Shown: positions 8,484 through 17,221 of the stretch, piece by piece | Position numbering within the stretch: position 1 is the first letter of the stretch | How the letters are laid out: the number at the start of each line of letters is the position of its first letter | Assembly: GCA_001931875.2 (NCBI GenBank) | Contig: MSJH02000687.1 | Coordinates: forward strand, 1 to 18,190 | Source of the DNA: Byssochlamys sp. IMV 00236 | Taxonomy: Eukaryota; Ascomycota; Eurotiomycetes; Eurotiales; Thermoascaceae | Reading direction: 5' to 3' | DNA: 18,190 nucleotides | Translations under genes and position numbers: made by a program | The notes under the pieces: generated by a model | Databases searched by the model: none | The model's input: the letters and a program-made list of their open reading frames with translations, nothing else | Told to the model about the DNA's origin: nothing

Positions 8484-9775
8484 ATGAAGACGGTTACTTG
8501 CACGGCCCCTGTTAACATTGCTGTAAGATTCCACTAAATATACATCCTTCTTTTATGAGCCTGATCTGTTCTAATTAGGTTATCAAATACTGGGGTAAAA
8601 GAGACACTGAGCTCATCTTGCCTACCAACAGCTCCTTATCTGTTACGCTCTCTCAAGATATTCTTCACAGCAAGACAACTATTTCTGCTGCCAAGGAATA
8701 CACTCAAGATCGTCTTTGGTTAAATGGCAAGGAAGAAGACATTACCAAAAACAAGCGCATGCACAATTGCTTCCGTGAAACTCGTGCTATTCGCAAGGCC
8801 ATGGAAGACAAGGCTGCGTCTGAAGGAAACCCAATTGAACCTCTTTCAACCTACCACTTGCATGTATGCTCCGAAAACAACTTCCCAACTGCAGCTGGTC
8901 TTGCTTCCTCTGCCTCTGGTTTAGCTGCTCTTGTCTTTACCTTGGCTCAGCTCTTTGAATTGACCATTTCGACCTCTGAAGTATCTCGTATTGCTCGTCA
9001 GGGTTCTGGATCCGCTTGTCGTTCTCTGTTTGGAGGATTTGTTGCATGGGAAATGGGTCAAAAAGAGGATGGATCGGATTCGGTGGCTGTCCAAGTTGCA
9101 CCCGAGTCTCATTGGCCCGAGTTAGAAGCCCTGATTTGCGTTGTTTCTGACGCAAAGAAGGGTACTTCTTCTACTGCCGGTATGCAGAGCACTATCAAGA
9201 CGAGTACCTTGATGAACGAGCGTATTAACCAGATTGTTCCTGCTCGTATGGAGGCTATGAAGAAGGCCATCTTGGAAAGAGACTTCCAAACATTTGCCGA
9301 ATTGACCATGAGAGATTCCAATCAGTTCCATGCTGTTTGTCTCGATACCTATCCACCCATTTTTTATATGAACGATACCTCTCGTGCTATCATTCAGCTC
9401 ATTCATGAATACAACGCTTCCTCCCCTGATGGTAAACTAAAGGCCGCCTACACTTATGATGCCGGACCAAATGCGGTCATTTACGCTTCCAAGGAACATA
9501 TGCCTGAAATCATTCAACTGATCGGTCACTATTTCCCTAGCAACAAGGAACCCTCCGAGTTCTTTGCTGATCCTTATAACGTCGCTCAAGGAACCAAGCT
9601 CGGCCAAGACTTTATCCCCAAGACGCACACCAACTTTAACGAAAAGGTCATTCCTGTTCAACCTGCGGGCAGTGTCAGCCGTTTACTTCATACCAAGGTG
9701 CACGATGGACCTCGTGTGCTGTCTGAAGCTGATTCACTCTTGAACGCCGAGGGTTTGCCTAAACGTCTTGCATAA
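8484..9775 (+). CDS. MVD1: Diphosphomevalonate decarboxylase (mevalonate pathway)
   Basis: Converts mevalonate 5-diphosphate to isopentenyl diphosphate with ATP, feeding sterols, ubiquinone, carotenoids and, in Mucorales, trisporic acid pheromones. It is a GHMP-kinase-fold enzyme. Two exons, 8484-8522 (13 codons) and 8579-9775, give 411 aa; yeast Mvd1 is 396. Motifs seen: VIKYWGKRD (14-22) spanning the N-terminal strand, the GHMP phosphate-binding loop PTAAGLASSASG (116-127), RQGSGSACRSLFGG (153-166) and catalytic Asp307 in TYDAGPNAV. The first exon is required because the conserved N-terminal substrate-binding strand starts there. AATAAA at 9775-9780 overlaps the stop codon, so the 3' UTR is probably short; the next gene starts 72 bp downstream. 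Cytosolic or peroxisome-associated. Confidence 0.97.
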
Positions 9776-9846
9776 ATAAAACCCATCTTGTTTTTACTTT
9801 CCGCCTTTTTTTCTTTTTTTCCTTTTTATTCTAGAAATAAATAATA

Positions 9847-12282
9847 ATGATAGGACGTCCGTCTGTCGAAGAATTTGAAAGTAGAGGATGGTACTTGTCC
9901 GAAGAAGGAATCGAGTTGATCTCTACTGAAAATGAAGAACTAAAGACGATAGAGGACTATATTAATTATGCCAAGGATGTAAGTGAATTCAAGTAATGGG
10001 CATTTACACAAGTATATTCATCAAAAAATAGATCGACCTTTGCTCTTTAACTGTTCAGGGCTTCAACAAAACAAACGAAAAACTAAAGGAAATTCCTAGC
10101 CCGGTTGTTCTTCAAGTAGTAGAAGTCCGTAATATCGCAACACCTTCTGTCAATCAAAGTGACAAGCCCAGGTTACTGCAGGTCATATTGACTGATGGAA
10201 CAAGGCGAAAATTGAAAGCAGTAGAAATGAACGGACGGGTGGAATGCTTAAAGTAAAAGCACATGTTTTATATATATATATATATAAAAAAAGAAAGCTT
10301 ATATATTTATTGTATAGACCTCAAACACTTCCTGGTACAAAACTTTTAGTGACGAAGCCTATTCCTATACAAGATAATATACTCTTGCTTGGACCAGGCA
10401 TGCTAGAGAATCTAGGAGGACACGTTACTGAGCTTGTACAGGCATGGAGAGCTGGAAAGGTTTGTGTGAAAAAATCAGTAAATAGATTGTTATATTAATG
10501 ATAAAAAAAAAAAGAGTCATCGTGGAAGACGATCACAGGAGAAACATGAAGAGGATGGTCCACCCATGTTTGTACCATTCAAAGTGAAGGTAGATAAAAT
10601 ACATGTATATCTGGTCATTGCTCACACACGACTTATAGTCAAAGACTGAAAGAAGTAATAAGAAGGTCAAAGAGGAACAGCAAACTGACATCGATTCAAC
10701 CGAAAAGAGAGAAAAGAGAGAAAAGAAAGAAAAACAGCCCAAAAGAGGCAAGAAGGAGCCAGAGTCATCCAACGAAAGGACAGTTGAGGATAAAGAAAAG
10801 ACAATACGAAAAGAAACAAAGAAAAGACAGGAGAATAAGGAAAAGACAGTAAAAAGTAGTAGCAAAAGGAGATCTAAACATGCTGAAGAGAGCCTAGTTG
10901 ATCAGAAGCAGAATGACAAGCCAGAAAAGAATTTTGAAATTAAGAAACGGGATGAAAAACAAGAAAAAGGTGCTGAAGAAGAAGAAAAGCAGAGTGACAA
11001 GCAAGAAAAGAGTGGCAAGATAAAATCCAAAAAGAAGCAAAAGGTAACTGGACAGATAAAGCCTATTGAGCAGATAAAACCTGACGAAGGTGTAAAGTCT
11101 ACTGAACAACCAAGCAAGAAAGATGAGGAACATCAAAAGGAAAAATCAATCAACAAGAAGAAGATATCATCACGAAAGAAATCCTCATTAGAAACAATAG
11201 AGTCGACAAAAGAATCTTCAGAGGATATGGAGCAACAAAAGGATGACAGTCAAGCTGATGTTCAAAAACCGGTAGAGAAGCAAGAAAGAAAGAAAAAACC
11301 AAGAAAGCAGAAGGTTGATAAAAAGGATACCGAGATAGAAGGAGATAAAGAAAAGGAGAAGGATGATAAACAACCTGAGGAAAAACATGATGGTGATAAA
11401 GAAAATAATGATGGAAAAAGTGAAGGAAAAGAACCCAAGGTTGTTACAAAGAAGAAGGTTAATAAGGATAGCAAGCTAGAAGAGAAACAAGATGAGACAG
11501 CAGGCTCAGATGCCCAAGGCAGCCAACGGCCAAACACTAAAAGAAAGCCAAAGGAGCGAAAGCAGACCGAGACAAAACCAGGTGAGGAAAAGGCGAATGA
11601 GGATTTAGCAAATCAGGCTGAGCCAAGGCCTAAACCGAAAAGAAAGCAAAAGCAGCCTGTGAATGAAGGTGAAAGGGGAGAAACAACCAAGATAAGTCAA
11701 GATGAAAAGGGTAAAAGAAGCAAAAACGTAAAAAAACCGATAAAGAAGGAAAGGAGAGATAAAAAGGCCGAAAAAATAGAAACCGATAATAGAACAATAG
11801 ATACGACTGAACAAGGTCAACTCAAGTTGATGACCAATGATAATAACAGCCGTCATGGAGACACTAGTAGCATCCAACCACTGACAACAAATGAGAAAGA
11901 ACATCAAAAGGAGTCCAAATTAGAAGAAGCCTTCATAAGCTCTCCAAAGAATGATGAACAACTAAAAGCTTATAACAACTATCAGCAACAGTTACAGCAA
12001 ACATACAACTATCATCAACCACCACCTTATGCACCACAAGCTTCTACACCTTTACAGAATGGATATTATTATCAACCGCCATCACAGACCTACTCTGTGG
12101 ACTACAGCATGATGATGCCTGTCTATCCTAATGCAGGTATGCCACAAGGTGTCTATGGTTATCCTACGTCCGATCCTCAACAACAGTATATGCAAGTGTA
12201 CTATCAGCAACCATATTATGGCAATAATTATCAACCCTACTATGACCACCACAGTTATTATAATACGTTTAATCGAAAATAG
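9847..12282 (+). CDS. TDRD3/RMI1-like OB-fold protein with long charged tail and Tyr/Gln-rich end
   Basis: Exons 9847-9978, 10032-10252, 10318-10459, 10515-10589 and 10639-12282 give 737 aa. Residues 1-165 resemble the N-terminal DUF1767/OB domain of TDRD3 and RMI1: GWYLSEEGIE near the start, VVLQVVEVRNIATP, LTDGTRRKLKAVE, PGTKLLV and LGGHVTELVQAW. Exon 4 encodes GPPMFVPF (180-187), matching GPPPFVPF of animal TDRD3 at the same place, which favours TDRD3 over RMI1. TDRD3 partners topoisomerase 3-beta in animals; that role here is inferred. Residues about 191-633 are Lys/Glu/Asp/Gln-rich and predicted disordered. The last 104 residues contain 23 Tyr plus many Gln and Pro. The UBA and Tudor domains of animal TDRD3 were not found. 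Exon 5 is fully open from its acceptor to the stop, so the tail is not a chance ORF. Confidence 0.85.
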
Positions 12283-12322
12283 AAAAGAAGGAGAAGAGGG
12301 CTGTGAATGAGATAGATGTGTA

Positions 12323-12337
12323 AATAAACTATTTATT
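12323..12337. terminator. Bidirectional polyadenylation dyad between TDRD3-like and small membrane gene
   Basis: AATAAA (12323-12328), spacer CTA, TTTATT (12332-12337). It is another perfect 6-3-6 dyad with the same geometry as the one at 2561-2575. It sits symmetrically, 41 bp from each of the two convergent stop codons (12282 and 12378), which also supports the reality of the small minus-strand gene. Confidence 0.6.
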
Positions 12338-12377
12338 GAAATTTGCTCTCCTTTTTTTTGTTCCATGTACTTGTAAA

Positions 12378-12674
12378 TCATTCTTCATTCTGGCCAGGAT
12401 CAACCCAAATGTGCCAAATGGCAGTACTTGATGCAATCAAGATGGCAAGGATACATCCTAATGTGAACTTGTCTCTCATCAGATCTTGAGTGCTTATTAC
12501 AACATTATTCCATTGATCAGTAAAAGTAGCATGAGCAGTGGTATATGCAGGATGAATATAATCGTGAAAAAGATGTTCCATTCCTTTGTGTATGTGTGAG
12601 ATAAGAATATGTAGAAAATCTGATATAGAAAGAACCACTACGCGCGCACCGTAAGTATCTGTGAGAAATCGCAT
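12378..12674 (-). CDS. Small predicted single-pass (tail-anchored) membrane protein, unrecognised
   Basis: Not recognised. The ORF gives 98 aa from 12674 or 67 aa from an internal ATG at 12581. The shorter form may be right because sequence upstream of 12581 looks like a CT-rich leader. A hydrophobic stretch near the C-terminus (FTLGCILAILIASSTAIWHI) followed by a short polar acidic tail suggests a tail-anchored or single-pass protein. The N-terminal part is His-rich (HIHKGMEHLFHDYIHP). Support for a real gene: it is the longest plausible frame in the interval, and a minus-strand AATAAA lies 41 bp after its stop as half of a shared dyad. No intron was needed. Function is unknown. Confidence 0.5.
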   Translation of the reverse strand: MRFLTDTYGARVVVLSISDFLHILISHIHKGMEHLFHDYIHPAYTTAHATFTDQWNNVVISTQDLMRDKFTLGCILAILIASSTAIWHIWVDPGQNEE

Positions 12675-13147
12675 TAATGTAAAGTCACACTGATAACCTT
12701 AAACCACACACACATCCCACACTTTCTTCTTTTTACGATTATCTGAATGCATTAAAGAGATAGAGAGAGTCTTTATTTGTTCAAGAGCCTCAACTAATTT
12801 GTCCAAATGCTAGTAAACATGTTGTTTATCGACTTTTATTATTTCTAGTATACTTTAATTCACAAATAAAACGTAAAAGTGCAAGTAAGATAAAGATGAG
12901 AAAACAGTGTTCAGTTGATATAAAAAATAATGTTTTATTAATTCTTTTTGAAATAAAGCAAACATGTCTTCATATGATCACGACAATAGTTGGGCGTGTG
13001 AAATAACGCAGCTCAGAAAAAGGGGAGGGCTGTCAATCTGGATCCAATAATAACAACGAATGAGATAAAGAGATATTTAATACAATTGTCAAATCACGCA
13101 TAAAAGGTTTACAGTATAAATATATATTGCATAAATGTATATATTTG
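12675..13147. other. Gene-free interval, small membrane gene promoter and PEX4 3' region
   Basis: AT-rich sequence of 473 bp. On the minus strand, AATAAA (12939-12934) is a possible distal poly-A signal for the PEX4-like gene. A 28-codon plus-strand ORF starts at 12964 but has no supporting signal. No RNA gene or repeat was recognised. Confidence 0.4.
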
Positions 13148-13760
13148 TCACTTTTGCTTAGTGGCGTATAGTTGGGTATACATTCGAATGAGACTTTCAT
13201 AACCAAGCTTATCATTGCACCTTAAAAGATTGGCTGCATCACAGTTTAAAGGTGAAGATGGCTCTGGGTTGGTGAGCAATAAGGTGATAGCCAAGACGGT
13301 CGATCTAAGTGTCCAAGCGGGTGACCAATCCGTTTTTAGAATATCCAAACAAATTTCGCCTGTCTTTATAGTGGTGGGGACTTCTTATTATCTGATTTTG
13401 GGGCAAAACAAAAGGATATAACCATGAACCTTACCTTGAAGTGGATGTTGGGGTGACAAATGGTAGTCACGAATCTTATGTTGGGAGGGTGAATTGGATA
13501 ATTGGAAGGTATCTTTATAGATAATTCGAATTGACCGCCTATAATATGTATATCAGCTTTACCTCACTATAAAGCATAAAAAATTGGGCAATTTATATTT
13601 TACCTTCATAGGGTGTATCTGGTAATCCTGCAATAATAGCCTTCCAGTGTAGCAAATCATCATCTGATATAGGAGATAACTCAATAATTTGAGGATGCGA
13701 AGCTGCCTCTTTATCTATTTCTCGAAGCTCTTTCAAGAGTCTTTTAGATACAGCGTTCAT
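13148..13760 (-). CDS. PEX4: Peroxisomal ubiquitin-conjugating enzyme E2, Pex4-like
   Basis: An E2 of 158 aa from exons 13760-13604, 13538-13435 and 13363-13148, with all phases consistent. UBC-fold landmarks: an N-terminal helix RLLKELREI, the HPN motif at 81-83, and active-site Cys92 in TGEICLDILK followed by a W-S-P-A-W-T-L segment. The C-terminal half (EPSSPLNCDAANLLRCNDK) resembles plant and fungal PEX4 by eye more than UBE2N or Ubc4 types. Pex4 monoubiquitinates the import receptor Pex5 for recycling from the peroxisomal membrane, anchored there by Pex22 (not in this window). Assignment within the E2 family is by resemblance, and another small E2 is possible. The promoter is shared with SPC1, 134 bp head-to-head. 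Confidence 0.9.
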
Positions 13761-13894
13761 GTTTAAAGAAAAGAGGAAGGGAAAAAGGGTATTGTGGCAA
13801 TCTGAATCAGCTTAAATTCATATCGAACTCCGATGCGGTAATTTTTGTGATGCCGTCAACATCCGTTGATTGAATAACTTTTTCTTTTTGCAAG
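13761..13894. promoter_or_regulatory. 134-bp bidirectional promoter between PEX4 and SPC1
   Basis: The two start codons face away from each other with only 134 bp between them, so both core promoters and 5' UTRs must fit here. A CT-rich block (about 13878-13890) precedes the SPC1 ATG, and its purine-rich counterpart (about 13766-13790) is the CT-rich leader of PEX4 on the other strand. No TATA box was seen. Confidence 0.55.
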
Positions 13895-14314
13895 ATGAGT
13901 ATTGCTGATGCCTTTGAGTGTACCATTGTAAGCAATTATTCACATAATATAGAACTTGTTTATTTATAATAATGTGTCTTTTTAGGATTTTGATGGACAG
14001 CGTCTGGTAGATAAGTTGATGCACATTTTGTTGATAGTTACTGGTGTAAGCATAATAGCTCATACCTTTTTATGTTTTTGTAGTTGACATAATCATATAT
14101 AGATCATAAGTTTCGTGTCTGGTTACTCTACACAATCACTTCAAGTGCTCTTGATTGCATTTGCATCTGGATTAGGTGTCACTGCATTGGTAACTCGCCA
14201 AGTTCAACATTTGCATAATACTGATACATTTCTGTTTTTCAAAAGGCGGTTATTCCTCCTTGGCCAATCTATAACAAGCATCCTCAACCATTTATCCAAA
14301 ATGATACCAAATAA
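13895..14314 (+). CDS. SPC1: Signal peptidase complex subunit 1 (SPC12 family)
   Basis: A small, non-catalytic ER-membrane subunit of the signal peptidase complex. Four exons, 13895-13927, 13986-14045, 14103-14189 and 14246-14314, give 82 aa. Family features: the N-terminal DFDGQRLVDKLM (compare DFVGQKLAEQIF in animal SPC12), two hydrophobic segments (about 20-37 and 43-60), and the C-terminal PPWPIYNKHP, matching PPWPIYRRHP. That last motif appears only when the intron at 14190-14245 is removed; reading through gives an unrelated charged tail. This is why a longer single-frame ORF ending near 14441 was not used. AATAAA at 14325-14330 lies 11 bp after the stop. Confidence 0.9.
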
Positions 14315-14417
14315 TGATGATGACAATAAAAAGAGAGAAAGAAAGAAAGAAAGGAGGGAACTATACTACAGCAAAGCCAATGTTTTATTTTTCTATATAT
14401 TATTATTGTTGTTGCTA

Positions 14418-15203
14418 TTAATGAACGTGAACAGGGTCTAATTGGGCAATGTCGGCATAATCAGGTGGTGGTTGAAAAGTAGATGAAGGATAAAGGATAG
14501 CAGTGTTGTAGGTGGGTAATTCTTCATTTGACTGACAACTATTATTATTATTATTATTATTATTATTACTACTGCACTGCAATCCCATTTCAGGATCAAG
14601 CTGTATGACGCGAATCATAAAGCATAGCTGTAGGTGTTTACAAGGTGCTTTATCCAATTGCATTTTTTCAAAAGACCAGACGATAAAGTAACTACAGTCG
14701 TGTTTTGTAAATTCACTCAGTGCTTTCTTTACTTGTCTTTCAAACTATAAAAATGACCTTGTTTTTTTAGTTTTATGTCTGACTATCATTCAGATGTTTC
14801 TAACTTACTTCTCTTATCTCTCCATACATCCGTTTCCTTCGTTTACTTGTCCAAAAGCTTATGATAGTTGGGATAATCAATAGGATCAATGGAAACCACA
14901 TGGAAATATTTAGTGAACGCGCAATGAATGTAAACATGGCTGAACATATGATACAGGTTACAGCGATTAGAAATATGTAGAAATCAATGTATTGTGATGG
15001 ACACCGTTCTTTGGTTATCTGCTTCAGTTGCCTTATCCGTTCCTCAGCTAGTGTGTCTGGTAGCTTTATAACTTTAGTTTTATAAACCCTTTTAGATATT
15101 AAATGACACATACAATAGAAGAAAGGTTCGCCATAAACACAGTTTCATTTTCAATAATGACCTTTGCTGGTCGCCACTTGAAGCTAACAATATATAAAAG
15201 CAT
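14418..15203 (-). CDS. Two-TM membrane protein with cytosolic LPxY/PPxY tail, unrecognised
   Basis: Not recognised. Preferred exons: 15203-15114, 15063-14809 and 14744-14418, giving 223 aa. An ATG at 15111 that skips the first exon gives 209 aa and cannot be excluded. The 5' exon is preferred because it ends at a perfect GTATGT donor, joins in phase 0 through a 50-bp intron and reads as ordinary protein. Seen: a charged helix (about 31-54), two hydrophobic segments (about 56-75 and 83-99), a basic KRRKR stop after the second, a second amphipathic region, a run of nine Asn (about 175-183), then LPTY (191-194) and PPDY (208-211). PPxY-type motifs bind WW domains of Rsp5/Nedd4 ubiquitin ligases, so a ligase-adaptor role is possible but inferred. 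Confidence 0.62.
14541..14570. repeat. ATT/AAT trinucleotide repeat encoding polyasparagine
   Basis: A trinucleotide run on the plus strand reads as nine consecutive Asn codons on the minus strand within the C-terminal tail of the two-TM protein. It is length-variable by nature and stays in frame. Confidence 0.85.
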
Positions 15204-15648
15204 TAAAGAAAAAGAAATAATAAAAAATTAATGTGTGAGGAATTTAGACAATACAGGTTTAAGGAAAGAGTAAGGGGGGCCAAGATGTTGCTGTTGGATA
15301 GGGACGATCGCTTTAAAAACAACACAACAATTCAAAAAAAAAAAAAAGAGGAGGGAAAGAGAGAGAGAGAAGAGTGTCTGTGTAAATTGTTAAGGAGAGA
15401 AAAAAGAAAAGAGAGGAAAAGGTTTAATAATATGAGAAATAAAGTTTTCTATGCGCCTTATTGTCCCTCCCTTTCTTCCTCCTCGTTCCCCCCTTTTTTC
15501 TAGTTGTTATTTATACAACAATAAAGGATAATCGAGGTAAGGTTCACCATATCCTTTAAGAATCTCAAGCTCTATATCTCTCTCCTTAATTATGTATGCA
15601 GTAAAAGCTAATGTTGATATAATCTATTCGCAGTTTATCTATATGCTT
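15204..15648. other. Purine-rich gene-free interval
   Basis: Sequence of 445 bp between two minus-strand genes. The plus strand is strongly purine-rich from about 15340 to 15425, with an A13 run near 15335-15347 and a (GA)n stretch; on the minus strand this is a CT-rich promoter-type block for the two-TM gene. The 90-codon plus-strand ORF here is low-complexity Lys/Glu/Arg and has no family resemblance. The BolA 3' UTR lies at the right edge, with AATAAA overlapping its stop. Confidence 0.45.
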
Positions 15649-16160
15649 TTATTGCTTTTCAAGTTCTGCTGAGGTCTTTGCTTTGATAGATAAAGCATGC
15701 AAACCTTTATTTTGAAGCTCATCATTCAAGAGGCCATAAATCACACGGTGGCGTTGCATCAGGGACTAAAAAAGTATATGAATATGCATGATTGACAAAT
15801 ATCTTTCAATACTTACTTTTCCTTGAAACTCATCAGAAACAACAGTGACTCTAGATGCTAATGAATAAACATGCTCCCTTCTGTTACTGAAACAGTTGCT
15901 TACCTAAAGTGTGTTTCTTTACTTGTAACACCCTTCATGGCAGCATGGTGCGCATGCATGTGAGATTCATTAACGATTTCAAGAATTGAAGGATTCAAAG
16001 CTTGAGAAATCTAGATCATGTTAATAAAAAGCAAAATAAAGAGATTATTGCTTTTTTTTACTTTTGATTCAATCGAAAGTTGAACTGGACCCTTTTCTTG
16101 TGTCGTCATAAAGTCTTTAAGGAAACGAGTTGAAGAAGAATAAAGACGTCTGGAAAACAT
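15649..16160 (-). CDS. BOL1: Mitochondrial BolA-like protein (Bol1/BOLA1)
   Basis: A BolA-fold protein that works with monothiol glutaredoxin Grx5 in late mitochondrial [4Fe-4S] maturation. Exons 16160-16062, 16010-15904, 15850-15817 and 15765-15649 give 118 aa. Residues 1-17 (MFSRRLYSSSTRFLKDF) are basic and Ser-rich with no acidic residue before Asp16, a typical mitochondrial presequence. The BolA core is clear: the NES segment plus HMHAHHAAM (a His-containing loop), KETHFRVTVVSDEFQGKSL, QRHRVIYGLL and GLHALSIKAKT. The conserved C-terminal His in the G-x-HAL-x-I strand is present, as needed for cluster ligation with a glutaredoxin. The ETHFRV motif is closer to BOLA1/Bol1 than to Bol3. Three introns of 51-53 bp. 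ATG 16160 is chosen because it supplies the presequence. Confidence 0.93.
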
Positions 16161-16253
16161 TCAACAAAAGAGAGAAAAAAAAAGAGCAAGGGATGGGAGA
16201 CGTGCATACACACAGAGAGAGACAGGACAATTTAAAGTACGACGCTTTTATTC

Positions 16254-16817
16254 ATGAATAACGTTACATCGCCCTGTGAAAAAAACTGCCACGTAAAATA
16301 TCTTTTATTTTATGACCCTTTATCCATAACAGTTCACACAGTTATTAAATATACATCATCTACTGAAATTTCTACCAGCTTTAAAAGTACTTCCATCTCT
16401 ATTACTGTTAATTTTGTTTGCCCTACTGTTCCAGATTATAAAGAAAGTGTTCAGACCCTCATCTTTGCTACGTCTGATAAGTTCGAGGAATGGTTCAAAA
16501 AGGACGCGTTCTCGCATGCTAAGTGGGTATTTAAACGGCAATATCCCGTTACAAGCAATCCCCAGTTCATCGGGAAGCCCATTCCTGAAGCTTTGTCAGC
16601 TCACACCACCTTCTATTTGTGTGATCATGCTGGTACCGATAAGAAGAAAGCTAAGAATAGCACAGGTACTATTGATGCTACTAGTGTTGTATCGTCTGTA
16701 GATAATGATCAGGGTAGTTGCAGTAACGAACTAGGAATTATGCGTCATAAGAAGACCCGTATTACTATGAAGTCTTCTATCAAGATAGGTTGCATTGGCC
16801 TCATAACGTGGCTGTAA
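16254..16817 (+). pseudogene. Probable remnant of a transposase-like (MULE/FAR1-type N-terminal) protein
   Basis: Open for 187 codons. The middle part has features reminiscent of the DNA-binding N-terminus of Mutator-like or FAR1-like proteins: FEEWFKKDAFSHAKWVFKRQY, then PEALSAHTTFYLCDHAG, a KKKAK linker, and MKSSIKIGC, where such proteins place a Cys of a C-C-H-H zinc fold. The frame then breaks: TGA-free reading continues in another frame from about 16796 (W-P-H-N-V-A-V-I-K) to a stop at 16864-16866, as expected if bases were lost between the Cys and the His. The start overlaps the BolA upstream region (94 bp away, divergent). The family assignment is by impression only. It could also be a diverged single-copy gene. 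Confidence 0.4.
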
Positions 16818-17221
16818 TTAAAAGCTCGTTGGTTCCTGAAATAAACTGTAGGGATTTCCTTTTTTGAATCTTGCAGTGTCCTATTGCAGCGCCTCTAGTA
16901 TTACCCATTTGAATAAAAAATATAGCATAATATTCACCTTAGTAGAAAAGCTATATCGTCTAGTCAGAATATATGGAGATGACATTGCTAATTTCATATT
17001 GTTGAGATAGTCTACTTTAAGAAAATGAGTCATTTCACTGTATCTAACGCAGATGACAACATCACTGTGATAAATAAGCTTTGACACGGCCAAGGATATC
17101 AGCAACAACTTTATTTTTCTTTTTTCTCTTACCTTCAATAATCTCTAAAAGCTATCATCAGGTTAGTGAGGATAACAGTCTGATGAGAGTTCCTTATAGC
17201 TCAAACACTTTATAACCTAGA
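16818..17221. other. Gene-free interval beside the transposase-like remnant
   Basis: AT-rich sequence of 404 bp. It includes a short continuation of the remnant in another frame (to about 16866) and a 7-bp inverted repeat ATATAGC/GCTATAT (16920-16926 and 16950-16956). A weak minus-strand ORF lies at 16881-17138 with no recognised motif. No terminal inverted repeats or target-site duplication could be fixed by eye. Confidence 0.4.

Noticed and set aside
503..9775. Vitamin B6, vitamin B2 and mevalonate genes as a biosynthetic cluster
   Set aside because: The pathways are unrelated, the genes are on both strands with separate promoters, and unrelated housekeeping genes lie between them.
11262..11907. 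Ser/Phe-rich minus-strand ORFs
   Set aside because: They are the antisense of Lys/Glu-rich codons in the TDRD3-like tail, a composition artefact.
14115..14441. Read-through ORF extending SPC1 to about 14441
   Set aside because: Removing the intron 14190-14245 gives the family motif PPWPIY; the read-through tail is unrelated low-complexity sequence.
15231..15503. 90-aa plus-strand Lys/Arg/Glu-rich ORF
   Set aside because: Purine-rich, low-complexity DNA that is better read as a CT-rich promoter of the minus-strand gene; no motif, no homologue in mind.
16881..17138. 85-aa minus-strand ORF
   Set aside because: No recognisable motif, no clear promoter or poly-A pairing, and its first part resembles an intron; too weak to call a gene.
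17155..17186. Inverted repeat CATCAG/CTGATG as a transposon end
   Set aside because: Only 6-bp arms with a long spacer and no flanking target-site duplication; expected by chance in AT-rich DNA.
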